Positions 36,388 to 44,602 of a DNA stretch of 64,000 bases are shown in pieces. Positions within the stretch are counted from its first letter, which is position 1, and the number at the start of each line of letters is the position of its first letter. The stretch is from contig NZ_CP065958.1 of NCBI RefSeq assembly GCF_041270065.1, forward strand, positions 372,001 to 436,000, written 5' to 3'. The position numbers and the translations under genes are program-made. A model generated the notes under the pieces. The model saw only the letters and a program-made list of their open reading frames with translations. It did no database searches and had not been told where the DNA came from. Origin of the DNA: Streptomyces fradiae. GTDB lineage: Bacteria; Actinomycetota; Actinomycetes; Streptomycetales; Streptomycetaceae.

Positions 36388-37656
36388 CTACTCGGCCCCG
36401 GCGGCCACGGCGACGATCGCCCGCACCTGCGCGATGATGTCGAGCCGGTTCCGTACGAACTCGGGGTCGGTGACCGTGCCCGTCGCCGGGTCGGTGTTCC
36501 CGGGGCCGAACTGAAGGACCGGCGTGTGTACATGGCCGCCGGGCAGCCGCGTCAGGCCGAGGCGGTCGCGCAGCAGGGTGGCCCGGTAGGCGATCTCGTT
36601 GGAGAGGTAGTCCCCGCCGCCGCCCGCCCGGGCGACGGAGCCGGGCGTCGGCCCGTCGGGGCGGACCACGGGCCGGTCCGCGCCGGCCGGGAGCTCGGTG
36701 ACCGAGGTGTTGTCGTACACCGGGAAGCGGCCGGTGGACGCCACCGTGATCGCCGCGTACGGCAGGGTCGTCGACGTCCACTGGGGCTGCGTGGCCGGAT
36801 CGTCGACGGGCACCGTCTCCGTACGGGACAGGTTCTCGTTGTCCGGGAAGCCGCCGCGCCAGGCGCCGTTGGTCCGCTCGATGTCGAACCTGCCGGGCCG
36901 GCCCTGGCTCACCGTGGTGAAGAGGTCCACCTCCGGCAGGTGCGGGCGCAGGGTCCGCTCGACCGTGCCGTCGGCGAAGTCCTGCCAGCGGACCGGGAAG
37001 ACGGCCGTCTCGACCCGGGCGAGGGAGCCGTCGGAGGTGCGCAGCCAGGTGCCGTCCAGGGCGAGCGCGGTGGCCCCGGAGGGGTTGCTGATGCGGGTGT
37101 CCCGGTCGAGCGTGAACGGGTCGAAGCCGGTCAGCAGGATCCGCTTCACGCCCTTGCCGGCCTTCCCGGCGGGGTAGCGGATCGAGTCCTGTCCGCGCGA
37201 GGAACGTTCGAGCCGGTCGAGCAGCCTGGCCCGGCCCTCCTCGGTGATCCGGAACTCGGGCTGCCAGGCGCGGAGTTCGCGGGTGAGCGCGAGTCGCGCC
37301 CAGTACAGCGGCCGGTCGTCGTCCCGCGACAGGTCCCCGCCCGCGTCCCCCCGCCCCTGCGCCCGGTCCACGGCCCGCCGCCAGAGCCCCGCCCCGTACC
37401 GGGCCACCGTCCGCTCGGCCGCGGCGAAGGACCCGGCCCGGTCGAGGTCATCGGCGAACTCCGGTGCCATGGAGGCGAATCCGCTGCGCCGCAGGATCTC
37501 CTGGGGCGCGGCCCGGTCGAGCCGAGCCTCCTCGGCGGTGACGGTGACGGCGCCTCCCGTGTCTGCCGCCGCCGAGGCGACCGGGGTCGTCGCCAGGGCC
37601 AGGGCCAGGGAGGCGGCGGCGAGAGGAAGGGCGAGCGCGGCACGTAAGGAAGCCAC
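36388..37656 (-). CDS. secreted pyroglutamyl-peptidase-like protein (Cys nucleophile replaced)
   Basis: 422 residues with a signal peptide (LRAALALPLAAASLALALA, likely cut after VASA). The C-terminal ~270 residues match peptidase family C15: ILLTGFDPFTLDRDTRISNPSGA at the start, Glu260 in DIERTNGAWRGGFPDNE as the general acid position, and His375/His377 in GGHVHTP. The position of the catalytic Cys (normally in a G-x-[FY]-V-C-N setting) is GDYLSN with Ser352. So Glu and His are kept but Cys is Ser. The GTG at 37656 has GAAAGGA upstream. The exported location is also unusual for this normally cytosolic family. It may be an altered hydrolase or a binding protein. Confidence 0.85.
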   Translation of the reverse strand: MASLRAALALPLAAASLALALATTPVASAAADTGGAVTVTAEEARLDRAAPQEILRRSGFASMAPEFADDLDRAGSFAAAERTVARYGAGLWRRAVDRAQGRGDAGGDLSRDDDRPLYWARLALTRELRAWQPEFRITEEGRARLLDRLERSSRGQDSIRYPAGKAGKGVKRILLTGFDPFTLDRDTRISNPSGATALALDGTWLRTSDGSLARVETAVFPVRWQDFADGTVERTLRPHLPEVDLFTTVSQGRPGRFDIERTNGAWRGGFPDNENLSRTETVPVDDPATQPQWTSTTLPYAAITVASTGRFPVYDNTSVTELPAGADRPVVRPDGPTPGSVARAGGGGDYLSNEIAYRATLLRDRLGLTRLPGGHVHTPVLQFGPGNTDPATGTVTDPEFVRNRLDIIAQVRAIVAVAAGAE

Positions 37657-37796
37657 TGGTGTCCTTTCACGCGTGTGCGACGGTGGTCGGGAACCGCCGG
37701 GAACGGTGGGCAGTCTTCCGCACCCGCCTCGAAACGTCGACGGGGCGTTCGGGGGGGCCGAACCAGCGCGCACGGACGCGATGACAGGATGACCGC

Positions 37797-38321
37797 ATGG
37801 TGACGAGTGAGCTGTGGACGGGCCTTCACGACGACCTGTCGGCGGCGAAGGCACGGGTGTACGACCCGAGCGGCTTCGTCTGCTCCCTTCCGGCGCCCGA
37901 ACCGGAGAGCGCCGAGTACGCGGCGTGCGCGTTCACGCTCGATGACCGCTCGGTCCGGTTCCGCGTGGCCAAGACCACCCCCACGAAGGCGGGCCAGTTC
38001 GTCACCGTGTGGCAGCGCTCCGAAGCGGGCCCGATCCGGCCTTTCGACGTCGAGGACGGAGTAGACCTCTTCGTCATCAGCAGCCGCGACACCGACGGCT
38101 TCGGACAGTTCGTGTTCCCGCGCGAGGTGTTGTGCGAGCACGGCATCGTCTCCCGCGACGGCTCCGGCGGGAAGCGCGGATTCCGCGTCTACCCGCCGTG
38201 GGTGACCACGACCAACCGGCAGGCCCGCAGCACCCAGGCATGGCAGGTGAACCACTTCCTCGACCTCGGCCGGCACGGGCCGGCCGACCTGACACGCGCC
38301 CACGCGCTCTACCACCCGTAG
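37797..38321 (+). CDS. MepB family protein
   Basis: 174 residues of the MepB family: AACAFTLDDRSVRFRVAKTTPTKAGQFVTVW, DGVDLFVISSRD, GQFVFPREVLCEHGIVS, and the C-terminal QAWQVNHFLDL. MepB was named from the staphylococcal mepRAB locus; its function remains undefined. ATG start; divergent from the pyroglutamyl-peptidase-like gene with 140 bp between starts. Confidence 0.88.
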   Translation: MVTSELWTGLHDDLSAAKARVYDPSGFVCSLPAPEPESAEYAACAFTLDDRSVRFRVAKTTPTKAGQFVTVWQRSEAGPIRPFDVEDGVDLFVISSRDTDGFGQFVFPREVLCEHGIVSRDGSGGKRGFRVYPPWVTTTNRQARSTQAWQVNHFLDLGRHGPADLTRAHALYHP

Positions 38322-38436
38322 GCGCCGCGCAGCCCGCCACGGGCGCCGCCGAGCGGGAGCGCGCGATCGGGTGAGGCCGCGGCGCGGGCGGCCCCGCGTC
38401 GCGGCACCCGGTGGCCCGCACGGGCAGAGTGAGGGC

Positions 38437-38847
38437 ATGTCGACACCTCTGCGTGCGGCGGCCGGTGCGCTGCTGGTCGCGGCCTTCCTGTGCGGGTGCG
38501 GCGCGTCCGCCGCTCGTGAGGACGGCGCCTCCGCCGCCGGCCGGCGGTTCGCCGCGGCGCTGGCCGCCGGGGACTACCGCGCCGGCTGCGAGCTGCTCGC
38601 CCCCGAGACCCGGGACGAGGTCGAGGAGGACGCGAAGGGTCCCTGCGGCCCGGCCCTGCGTGACCTCGACCTGCCGCCCGCCGGCCCGGCGCGCGGCGTC
38701 GATCTGTACGGGCGCGACGCGTTGCTGCGGATGACGGGCGACACGCTGTTCCTGTCGCAGTTCGACAGCGGGTGGCTGGTCACCGCGGCGGGCTGTGTCC
38801 CGCAGGCGGCGGACGAGCCGTACCGCTGCTCGCTGAAGGGCGGGTGA
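38437..38847 (+). CDS. putative small lipoprotein
   Basis: 136 residues. N-terminal STPLRAAAGALLVAAFLCG followed by Cys (lipobox L-C-G-C, lipidated Cys near 20) indicates membrane anchoring by lipid. The mature part is a compact domain with three further Cys (CELLAPETRDE, GPCGPAL, AAGCVPQ) and a QFDSGWLVTAAGC beta hairpin, resembling small DUF4878/NTF2-like lipoprotein domains. It is followed after 4 bp by a 27-residue membrane peptide and then DUF6766, all in one operon. Confidence 0.8.
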   Translation: MSTPLRAAAGALLVAAFLCGCGASAAREDGASAAGRRFAAALAAGDYRAGCELLAPETRDEVEEDAKGPCGPALRDLDLPPAGPARGVDLYGRDALLRMTGDTLFLSQFDSGWLVTAAGCVPQAADEPYRCSLKGG

Positions 38848-38851
38848 CGGA

Positions 38852-38935
38852 GTGAAGTCCCTGTTCATCGGCCTCGTCCTGACGGTCCTGGGCGGCCTCG
38901 CCTACTTCACGGCGATCGGAGCGATGCACCGGTGA
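38852..38935 (+). CDS. 27-residue membrane peptide
   Basis: GTG-started frame encoding (M)KSLFIGLVLTVLGGLAYFTA followed by IGAMHR, a single hydrophobic helix. It begins 4 bases after the lipoprotein stop and its TGA overlaps the GTG start of the DUF6766 gene (GTGA), so it fits exactly between two coupled genes. It is too short for homology. Confidence 0.65.
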   Translation: MKSLFIGLVLTVLGGLAYFTAIGAMHR

Positions 38936-39639
38936 CGCGCGGACGCGGTTCGGACCGCGCCGAACACCCCGCCTTCTGGCGCTCCAACAGCCTGACCCTC
39001 GTCTTCGGCGGGGCCTTCCTCGTGGTGCTCGCCGCCCAGGCCGTCGCCGGGCGGGCGGAGTTCAACGAACAGATGGCCGTCGAGGGGCTCCAGCAGATCG
39101 GGTTCGGCGCCTATCTGATGTCCTCGGACTTCGCGGTCGACGTCACCGAGAACTGGCAGTCCGAGTTCCTGCAGTTCTTCCTGTACGTGTTCGGTACCGT
39201 CCACCTCCTGCAGCGCGGCTCGCCGGAGTCGAAGTCCCTCGACCGGGCAGGCGCGGAGAGCGATCGCGAACAACGGATGGGCGACCACGCCGGCTCTGAC
39301 TCGCCACGCTGGGCCGGCACCAAGGACTGGCGCCAGGCGCTCTACTCCCGCTCCCTGGGCCTGGCGATGGCGGTGTTCTTCTTCCTGTCGTGGTTCGCCC
39401 AGTCCGTCGCCGGCGTCGCCGCGTACAACGGGGAGCGGCTGCGCCAACTCCAGGCGCCAATCGACTGGGGCGCCTACCTCGCGTCCTCCGACTTCTGGAA
39501 CCGCTCGCTGCAGAACTGGCAGTCGGAGCTGCTCGCCGTCGCCGCGATGGCCATCCTCTCCGTCTATCTCCGCCAGCGCGGCTCCCCGGAGTCCAAGCCG
39601 GTCGGTTCCCCGCACTCCGCGACCGGTGTGGAGGGCTGA
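38932..39639 (+). CDS. DUF6766 family membrane protein
   Basis: 235 residues, two similar halves. Each half has a hydrophobic helix (SLTLVFGGAFLVVLAAQAVAG; SLGLAMAVFFFLSWFAQSVAG), then an extracytoplasmic part ending in SSDF-x-NWQSE, a second helix, and LRQRGSPESK (LLQRGSPESKSL near 94-105; LRQRGSPESKPV near 218-229). Four membrane helices in total. The family is typical of Streptomyces stress regions and has no known function. Its start overlaps the 27-residue peptide gene. Confidence 0.85.
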   Translation: MTRGRGSDRAEHPAFWRSNSLTLVFGGAFLVVLAAQAVAGRAEFNEQMAVEGLQQIGFGAYLMSSDFAVDVTENWQSEFLQFFLYVFGTVHLLQRGSPESKSLDRAGAESDREQRMGDHAGSDSPRWAGTKDWRQALYSRSLGLAMAVFFFLSWFAQSVAGVAAYNGERLRQLQAPIDWGAYLASSDFWNRSLQNWQSELLAVAAMAILSVYLRQRGSPESKPVGSPHSATGVEG

Positions 39640-39901
39640 AGCCGACGGGAACGGGGAAGTCTCCCGGTCCTGCCCTCGGCGGCCACCGCGCGCCTCACGG
39701 GCGTGGAGTGCGGTGGCGGAAAGCCCTCCCGCGCCGTCCGCATCGTGCGTGCGACAGGTCGCCCAGCCGGTCACCGACCGGGCGTTCGCACTCTACGAGT
39801 TGCCGGTCTCCGGCCCCGACCCCGCCTGAATCCGCCGAACCGGCGTCAGCGGCCGACCGGCCGACACCGACAGCTCCGCTCCGCCGCGCGGCGCCAAGGC
39901 G

Positions 39902-40255
39902 ATGCCGGCCGTTCCGCTTGTCGCTTCCGACGAATCCGACTGGACGTTCCTGACGAATCACGCCCGCGTCCCGCTGGCCATCGCCCGCGACCCGGGCGTC
40001 CGGCTCCGCGACGTGGCGGCTCTGTGCGGACTGACCGAGCGCACGGTCCAGACGATCGTCTCGGACCTCGAAGCTGCCGGATACCTCACACGCAGCCGGG
40101 CGGAGGACGCGCGCCGAAACCGCTACACGATCGCTTCCGACTCCCCCTTCCGCCACCCTGCCGAAGCCGGCCATGAGATCGCCGGCCTCCTGCGGCTCCT
40201 CGTCGAACCTCAGGCCGAGGCAGACCGCTCCGCTCCCCGACGTGCGCAGAAGTGA
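39902..40255 (+). CDS. MarR-like winged-helix regulator
   Basis: 117 residues with a single winged helix-turn-helix: WTFLTNHARVPLAIARDPGV, then LRDVAALCGLTERTVQTIVSDLEAAGYL and the wing RSRAEDARRNRYTI, and a C-terminal helix FRHPAEAGHEIAGLLRLL. Small one-domain regulators of this type are common in Streptomyces and have no known ligand. The preceding 262 bp hold no recognisable gene. Confidence 0.85.
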   Translation: MPAVPLVASDESDWTFLTNHARVPLAIARDPGVRLRDVAALCGLTERTVQTIVSDLEAAGYLTRSRAEDARRNRYTIASDSPFRHPAEAGHEIAGLLRLLVEPQAEADRSAPRRAQK

Positions 40256-40363
40256 GAGCGCTCGGCAAACGCGAACGGGCGGCCCCGAAGGCCGTCCCCG
40301 TCCGAGGCGTCCCGGCACGCGCAACAAGGAGCGTGCCGGGACGCAAGCGGTCTGGGTCCCTCA

Positions 40364-40519
40364 TCACCAGCGATACCAGCGGCCACGCGCACCATGGACG
40401 AAGAAGCCCAGCACCCAGAGCACCAGCACAGCGAGGGCGATGTACCACAGCACGTCCACGGCGAAGCCGGCTCCGAAAAGTACAAGAATGAGAAGCAATA
40501 CGAGCAGAAGCGGGATCAT
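40364..40519 (-). CDS. 51-residue hydrophobic membrane protein
   Basis: MIPLLLVLLLILVLFGAGFA begins a two-helix protein ending in VLGFFVHGARGRWYRW. It matches the short 'hydrophobic protein' (Lmo0937/DUF5670-like) type commonly annotated in Streptomyces stress loci. A very strong AGGAGG site lies 7 bases before the ATG. It is divergent from the F420-dependent oxidoreductase operon with 224 bp between starts. Confidence 0.8.
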   Translation of the reverse strand: MIPLLLVLLLILVLFGAGFAVDVLWYIALAVLVLWVLGFFVHGARGRWYRW

Positions 40520-40664
40520 GGCGAAACCTCCTCAGGCCCCCCGCGATGCCGGTCGCCCACCGCGCAACTGCCCGCGCCACGCCCGAACGATGCCGTTCGG
40601 CCCCCAGGAAATTCCGGCGAGGCCGCAACCGTCCTGGACGACCTGAACCACGCCGCGAGCCCAC

Positions 40665-40689
40665 GTTTCCCTCTCGGTCACCCGGGCAG
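40665..40689 (+). promoter_or_regulatory. possible SigB-like promoter of the redox operon
   Basis: GTTT (40665-40668), 15-base spacer, GGGCAG (40684-40689). The Streptomyces SigB-type consensus is GNNT-N14-16-GGGTAY, so the -10 has one mismatch (C for T). It is about 55 bp before the oxidoreductase start codon. Confidence 0.3.
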
Positions 40690-40743
40690 CCGCATCGACG
40701 GAACTCAGGGAATGGAGCGGCGACCCGCACTCATGGAGGCGTC

Positions 40744-41760
40744 ATGACCGAGTTCGGCTACTTCCTGTCCTGCGAGGAGTTCGGGCCCGGCGACCTCGTC
40801 GAGCAGGCCCGAATGGCGGAGGACGCGGGCTTCCGCTCGATATGGATCTCTGACCATTTCCACCCGTGGAACGACGAGCAGGGCGAGAGCCCCTTCGTCT
40901 GGTCGGTGATCGGGGCGCTCTCCCAGGTGAGCGGGCTGCCTGTCGAGACCGCCGTGACCTGCCCGACCGTTCGCATCCACCCCGCGCTGGTGGCTCAGGC
41001 GGCCGCGACCTCCCAGATCATGCTCGACGGGCGGTTCCGGCTCGGGCTCGGCAGCGGCGAGGCGCTCAACGAGCACATCCTCGGTGACACCTGGCCGTCC
41101 GCAGACGTGCGCCTGGAGATGCTGGACGAGGCCGTCGCGGTGATCCGGCTGCTGTTCACCGGCGAGGAGGTCAGCCATCGTGGCAGGCACTACACGGTCG
41201 AGAACGCCCGCCTCTACACGCTCCCCGAGACCCCGCCCCCCATCGATGTCTCCGCCTTCGGGCCGAAGGCGGCCGATGTCGCGTCCCGGATCGCCGACGG
41301 CTTCGTCAGCACCGCCCCGGACGCCGGTCTGGTCGCACGGTTCCGGGCCCGCGCCCCCGAGCGCCCCGCGTACGCGTCGACCAAGGTGTGCTGGGCCGCA
41401 TCACGTGAGGCAGCGGTCCGCTCGGCTCACCGGCTCTGGGCGATCGAACACCTCCCGGGAGAACTGGGCCAGATCCTTCCCACTCCGCGCCACTTCGAGC
41501 AGGCCGCCGAGCTGGTGACCGAGCGGGCCGTCGGCGCGGCCGTACCCTGCGGCCCCGACCCGGAGGAACACGCCCGCCGCCTGCAGGAATACGTGGACGC
41601 CGGCTTCGACCGGGTCCACATCGGCCAGATCGGCCCCGAGCAGCGCGGCTTCTTCGACTTCTACCGCACAGAGGTGCTCCCGCTGCTGGCCGGCGCCGAC
41701 AAGAGCCCGACCGCTGGAACCGCCGCGCGGGGCAACCTCGAGGGAGGGGAACAACCGTGA
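40744..41760 (+). CDS. LLM-class F420-dependent oxidoreductase (G6PDH-like family)
   Basis: 338 residues. Luciferase-like TIM barrel with the signature of the F420-dependent G6PDH-related subfamily: MTEFGYFLSCEEFGPGDLVEQ, ISDHFHPWNDEQGESPFVW, and GLGSGEALNEHILGDTWP. F420 is a deazaflavin cofactor of actinobacteria; the substrate of this subgroup is mostly unknown. GGAGG precedes the ATG at good distance. It is first in an operon; its TGA overlaps the next GTG (41757). Confidence 0.9.
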   Translation: MTEFGYFLSCEEFGPGDLVEQARMAEDAGFRSIWISDHFHPWNDEQGESPFVWSVIGALSQVSGLPVETAVTCPTVRIHPALVAQAAATSQIMLDGRFRLGLGSGEALNEHILGDTWPSADVRLEMLDEAVAVIRLLFTGEEVSHRGRHYTVENARLYTLPETPPPIDVSAFGPKAADVASRIADGFVSTAPDAGLVARFRARAPERPAYASTKVCWAASREAAVRSAHRLWAIEHLPGELGQILPTPRHFEQAAELVTERAVGAAVPCGPDPEEHARRLQEYVDAGFDRVHIGQIGPEQRGFFDFYRTEVLPLLAGADKSPTAGTAARGNLEGGEQP

Positions 41761-43556
41761 CGAAACAGACCGTCGGAGACCATCTGCTCGAAAGGCTCCG
41801 CGCCTGGGACGTGAGCCATGTCTTCGGCTACCCCGGTGACGGGATCAGCGGCCTGCTCATGGCCTGGGCGAAAGCCGCCGACGACCCCTTGTTCATCCAG
41901 GCCCGGCACGAGGAGATGGCGGCTTTCGAAGCGGTCGGCTACGCCAAGTTCTCCGGACGTCTCGGTGTGTGTGCGGCGACCTCCGGCCCTGGTGCCGTCC
42001 ACCTCCTCAATGGTCTGTACGACGCGAAGCTCGACCACGTTCCTGTCGTGGCCCTCGTCGGCCAGACCGACCGCAGCGCCATGGGCGGCTCCTACCAGCA
42101 GGAGGTCGATCTGCACACGCTGTTCAAGGACGTGGCGAGCGCCTATCTGGAGACCGTCACCGTCTCCGAACAACTCCCCAACGTCCTCGACCGGGCCGTC
42201 CGGACCGCCTGTGCCCGCCGCGCCCCGACCGCCGTGATCATTCCGGCGGACGTCCAGGAACTGCCGTACTCCGCCCCGGCGCACGCCCACAAGATGGTGC
42301 CCTCCAGCCTCGACGCCAGCGGCTGGGCGCCCGTTCCCGACGACGCGGCCCTCGCCCGCGCCGCCGACGTCCTGAACGCGGGCACCCGGGTGGCCGTGCT
42401 GATCGGCCAGGGCGCGGCGGGCGCGGCCCGCGAGGTCGAGGGGATCGCCGAGCTCCTCGGCGCGGGCGTGGCGAAGGCCCTGCTCGGCAAGGACGCCCTC
42501 AGCGACGAACTACCGTATGTGACGGGCGCGATCGGCCTGCTCGGCACCCGCCCCTCGTACGAGCTGATGCGGGACTGCGACACCCTGCTCACGATCGGGT
42601 CCAACTTCCCCTACTCGGAGTTCCTGCCGCCGTACGGGCAGGCTCGCGCCGTCCAGATCGACATCGACGCGCACATGGTGGGCCTGCGCTATCCCTACGA
42701 GGTCAACCTGGTCGGGGACGCGGCAGCCACCCTGCGCCGGCTGCTTCCCCTGCTCCTGCGCAACGACGACCGCGGCTGGCAACGGACCGTGACCGCCGGA
42801 GTGCGCCGCTGGAAGAAGGTCATGGACCGCCGAGCCGCCCTCTCGGCGGACCCGGTCAACCCCGAGTACGTGGCTCACGCGCTCGCCCCGCTCCTGCCCG
42901 ACGACTCGATGATCACCGCAGACGCGGGCTCGGTCGCCAACTGGTACGCGCGCCACATCACGATGCGCCCAGGCATGCGTGGCTCGCTGTCGGGCACCCT
43001 CGCCACCATGGGCAGCGGCGTCCCGTACGCGATCGGTGCCAAGTTCGCCCACCCGGACCGGCCGGCGATCGCTCTCGTCGGCGACGGCGCCATGCAGATG
43101 AACGGGATGGCGGAGCTGATCACGGCGGCCAAGTACGCCCTTGAGTGGGCCGATCCCCGGCTCGTGGTGGCCGTCTGGAACAACCAGGACCTCAATCAGG
43201 TCAGCTGGGAACTGCGGGCCATGGAGGGAATGCCTCCCTTCGCAGCCTCCCAGTCCATCCCCGACGTGCCCTACGCCGCCTTCGCCCGCTCCCTCGGCCT
43301 GACGGGCCTCCGCATCACCGATCCAGGCGACGTCGAGGACGCCTGGCGGCAGGCCCTGACGGCGGACGGGCCCGCCGTCCTGGACTTCCGCACCGACCCG
43401 GCCGTGCCGCCCATCCCGCCGCACGCGACCTGGGAACAGATCGAGGCCACCCTCGCCTCCCTGGCCCGCGGCAACGGCCACCGCGGTCACGTGGTGCTGC
43501 AGGGCCTCAAGGCCAAGGCGCAGGAGTTGTTGCCGCATCGTCCCGGCGGGAGGTGA
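41757..43556 (+). CDS. thiamine-pyrophosphate enzyme (pyruvate oxidase-like)
   Basis: 599 residues with the full three-domain TPP layout: PYR domain 1-180 with catalytic Glu52 in ARHEEMAAFEAVGYA, central FAD/NAD-type domain 190-340, and PP domain 360-560 with the TPP/Mg motif GDGAMQMNGM near 442 through WNNQDL near 472. Closest to pyruvate oxidase (PoxB) and related enzymes; the substrate may be pyruvate or another 2-keto acid. The GTG start overlaps the preceding stop (GTGA) and has GGGAGGGG upstream. Confidence 0.9.
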   Translation: MTKQTVGDHLLERLRAWDVSHVFGYPGDGISGLLMAWAKAADDPLFIQARHEEMAAFEAVGYAKFSGRLGVCAATSGPGAVHLLNGLYDAKLDHVPVVALVGQTDRSAMGGSYQQEVDLHTLFKDVASAYLETVTVSEQLPNVLDRAVRTACARRAPTAVIIPADVQELPYSAPAHAHKMVPSSLDASGWAPVPDDAALARAADVLNAGTRVAVLIGQGAAGAAREVEGIAELLGAGVAKALLGKDALSDELPYVTGAIGLLGTRPSYELMRDCDTLLTIGSNFPYSEFLPPYGQARAVQIDIDAHMVGLRYPYEVNLVGDAAATLRRLLPLLLRNDDRGWQRTVTAGVRRWKKVMDRRAALSADPVNPEYVAHALAPLLPDDSMITADAGSVANWYARHITMRPGMRGSLSGTLATMGSGVPYAIGAKFAHPDRPAIALVGDGAMQMNGMAELITAAKYALEWADPRLVVAVWNNQDLNQVSWELRAMEGMPPFAASQSIPDVPYAAFARSLGLTGLRITDPGDVEDAWRQALTADGPAVLDFRTDPAVPPIPPHATWEQIEATLASLARGNGHRGHVVLQGLKAKAQELLPHRPGGR

Positions 43557-43562
43557 CGCGTC

Positions 43563-43982
43563 GTGCGCGAGCTGCTCGAAACGGTGCGCGAAGGGCGTGT
43601 GCAGCGCGTCCTCTCCCTCGCCACGGGCCTCGGCGCCGCGGTCAGCGGCGCGGAGATCTTCCTGGAACACGACCGGGCCTCTTTCGGCAACCGTGTCATG
43701 TGGTGGCCGGTCTGGCTCGGCCCGCTCGGACTCGCCGCCGGAATCGCCGGCTGGGCCGACCCGCGGGCCGCCCGTACCATCCTGCCCGCCGTCTCCGCCG
43801 CGCTCGTCCTCAACGGGCTGCAGGGCACCTGGCTGCACATCCGCGGGATCGCCGCCAAACCCGGCGGCTGGCGCATGGCCCGCTACAACCTGGAGCTCGG
43901 CCCGCCGCTCTTCGCTCCGCTCATGGTCAGCGGAGTGGGCGCGCTCGGCCTGCTCGCCGCGGTGTCCCGGAGGGAGCGATGA
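43563..43982 (+). CDS. small integral membrane protein of the redox operon
   Basis: 139 residues with three or four hydrophobic segments (LSLATGLGAAVSGAEIFL, VWLGPLGLAAGIAGWA, ILPAVSAALVLNGLQG, LFAPLMVSGVGALGLLAAV). No family is recognised. Its GTG starts 6 bp after the TPP enzyme and its TGA overlaps the next ATG (ATGA). Position between a TPP oxidase and a GMC dehydrogenase suggests a membrane anchor or electron-transfer partner; no heme ligand motif is seen. Confidence 0.75.
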   Translation: MRELLETVREGRVQRVLSLATGLGAAVSGAEIFLEHDRASFGNRVMWWPVWLGPLGLAAGIAGWADPRAARTILPAVSAALVLNGLQGTWLHIRGIAAKPGGWRMARYNLELGPPLFAPLMVSGVGALGLLAAVSRRER

Positions 43983-44602
43983 ACCCCCGGCGCCCTCAAC
44001 CGCGCGCGATGCGGCAGGCGCATGCCTGGGATCCGCACACGCGGGCGGTTGTTCAGGCCCGGCTGGCCCCGCCGTCCTGCCGCTTCCTCACCCCGGCCGA
44101 ACAGGCCATCGCCGGGCCGCTCCTCGACCTGCTCACCGGGCAGGCGCACACCCCCGGCCGAGTGCCCCTGCTCGCTCTCGTCGACCGGCGGCTCGCCGAA
44201 GGCCCCGCCGACGGCTGGCGCCACGCCGACCTCCCCGAGGACGCCCTCGCCTGGCGGCTCACGCTGGGCGCCCTCGATGCCGAGGCGCGACTCCGCCACC
44301 ACGGCACGGGGTTCGCCGACCTCACGACCGGTGACCGCCACCGGCTGTTGCACGTGCTGTGCACCAGGGCCCGCAGCACCCTGCCCGCTCGACCCTGGCA
44401 CGGCCTGCCGCTCCGCCACGTCTGGGAGCTGTGGATGCGCCACGCCTGCGCCGCCTACTACTCCCATCCGCTCGCCTGGGACGAGACCGGGTTCGGCGGA
44501 CCCGCCTACCCCCGCGGCTATGTCCGCCTCGGCCGCGGCACACGCGAGGTCTGGGAGGTGCCGCACCCGGCGCCGGCCGCACCGACGGAGTCCCCGCCGT
44601 GA
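43979..44602 (+). CDS. gluconate 2-dehydrogenase subunit 3-like protein
   Basis: 207 residues resembling the small (gamma/subunit 3) component of membrane gluconate/sorbitol-type dehydrogenases: RFLTPAEQAIAGPLLDLL, and the C-terminal YYSHPLAWDETGFGGPAYPRGYV. In known systems this subunit accompanies the flavin-containing GMC subunit, which is the next gene here. No Tat signal is seen. Start by ATGA overlap; its TGA overlaps the GMC start (GTGA). Confidence 0.8.
   Translation: MNPRRPQPRAMRQAHAWDPHTRAVVQARLAPPSCRFLTPAEQAIAGPLLDLLTGQAHTPGRVPLLALVDRRLAEGPADGWRHADLPEDALAWRLTLGALDAEARLRHHGTGFADLTTGDRHRLLHVLCTRARSTLPARPWHGLPLRHVWELWMRHACAAYYSHPLAWDETGFGGPAYPRGYVRLGRGTREVWEVPHPAPAAPTESPP

Noticed and set aside
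39626..39829. 67-residue frame ending CVRQVAQPVTDRAFALYELP
   Set aside because: The tail looks mildly coding but there is no ribosome site or family and it overlaps the DUF6766 end; could be a remnant.
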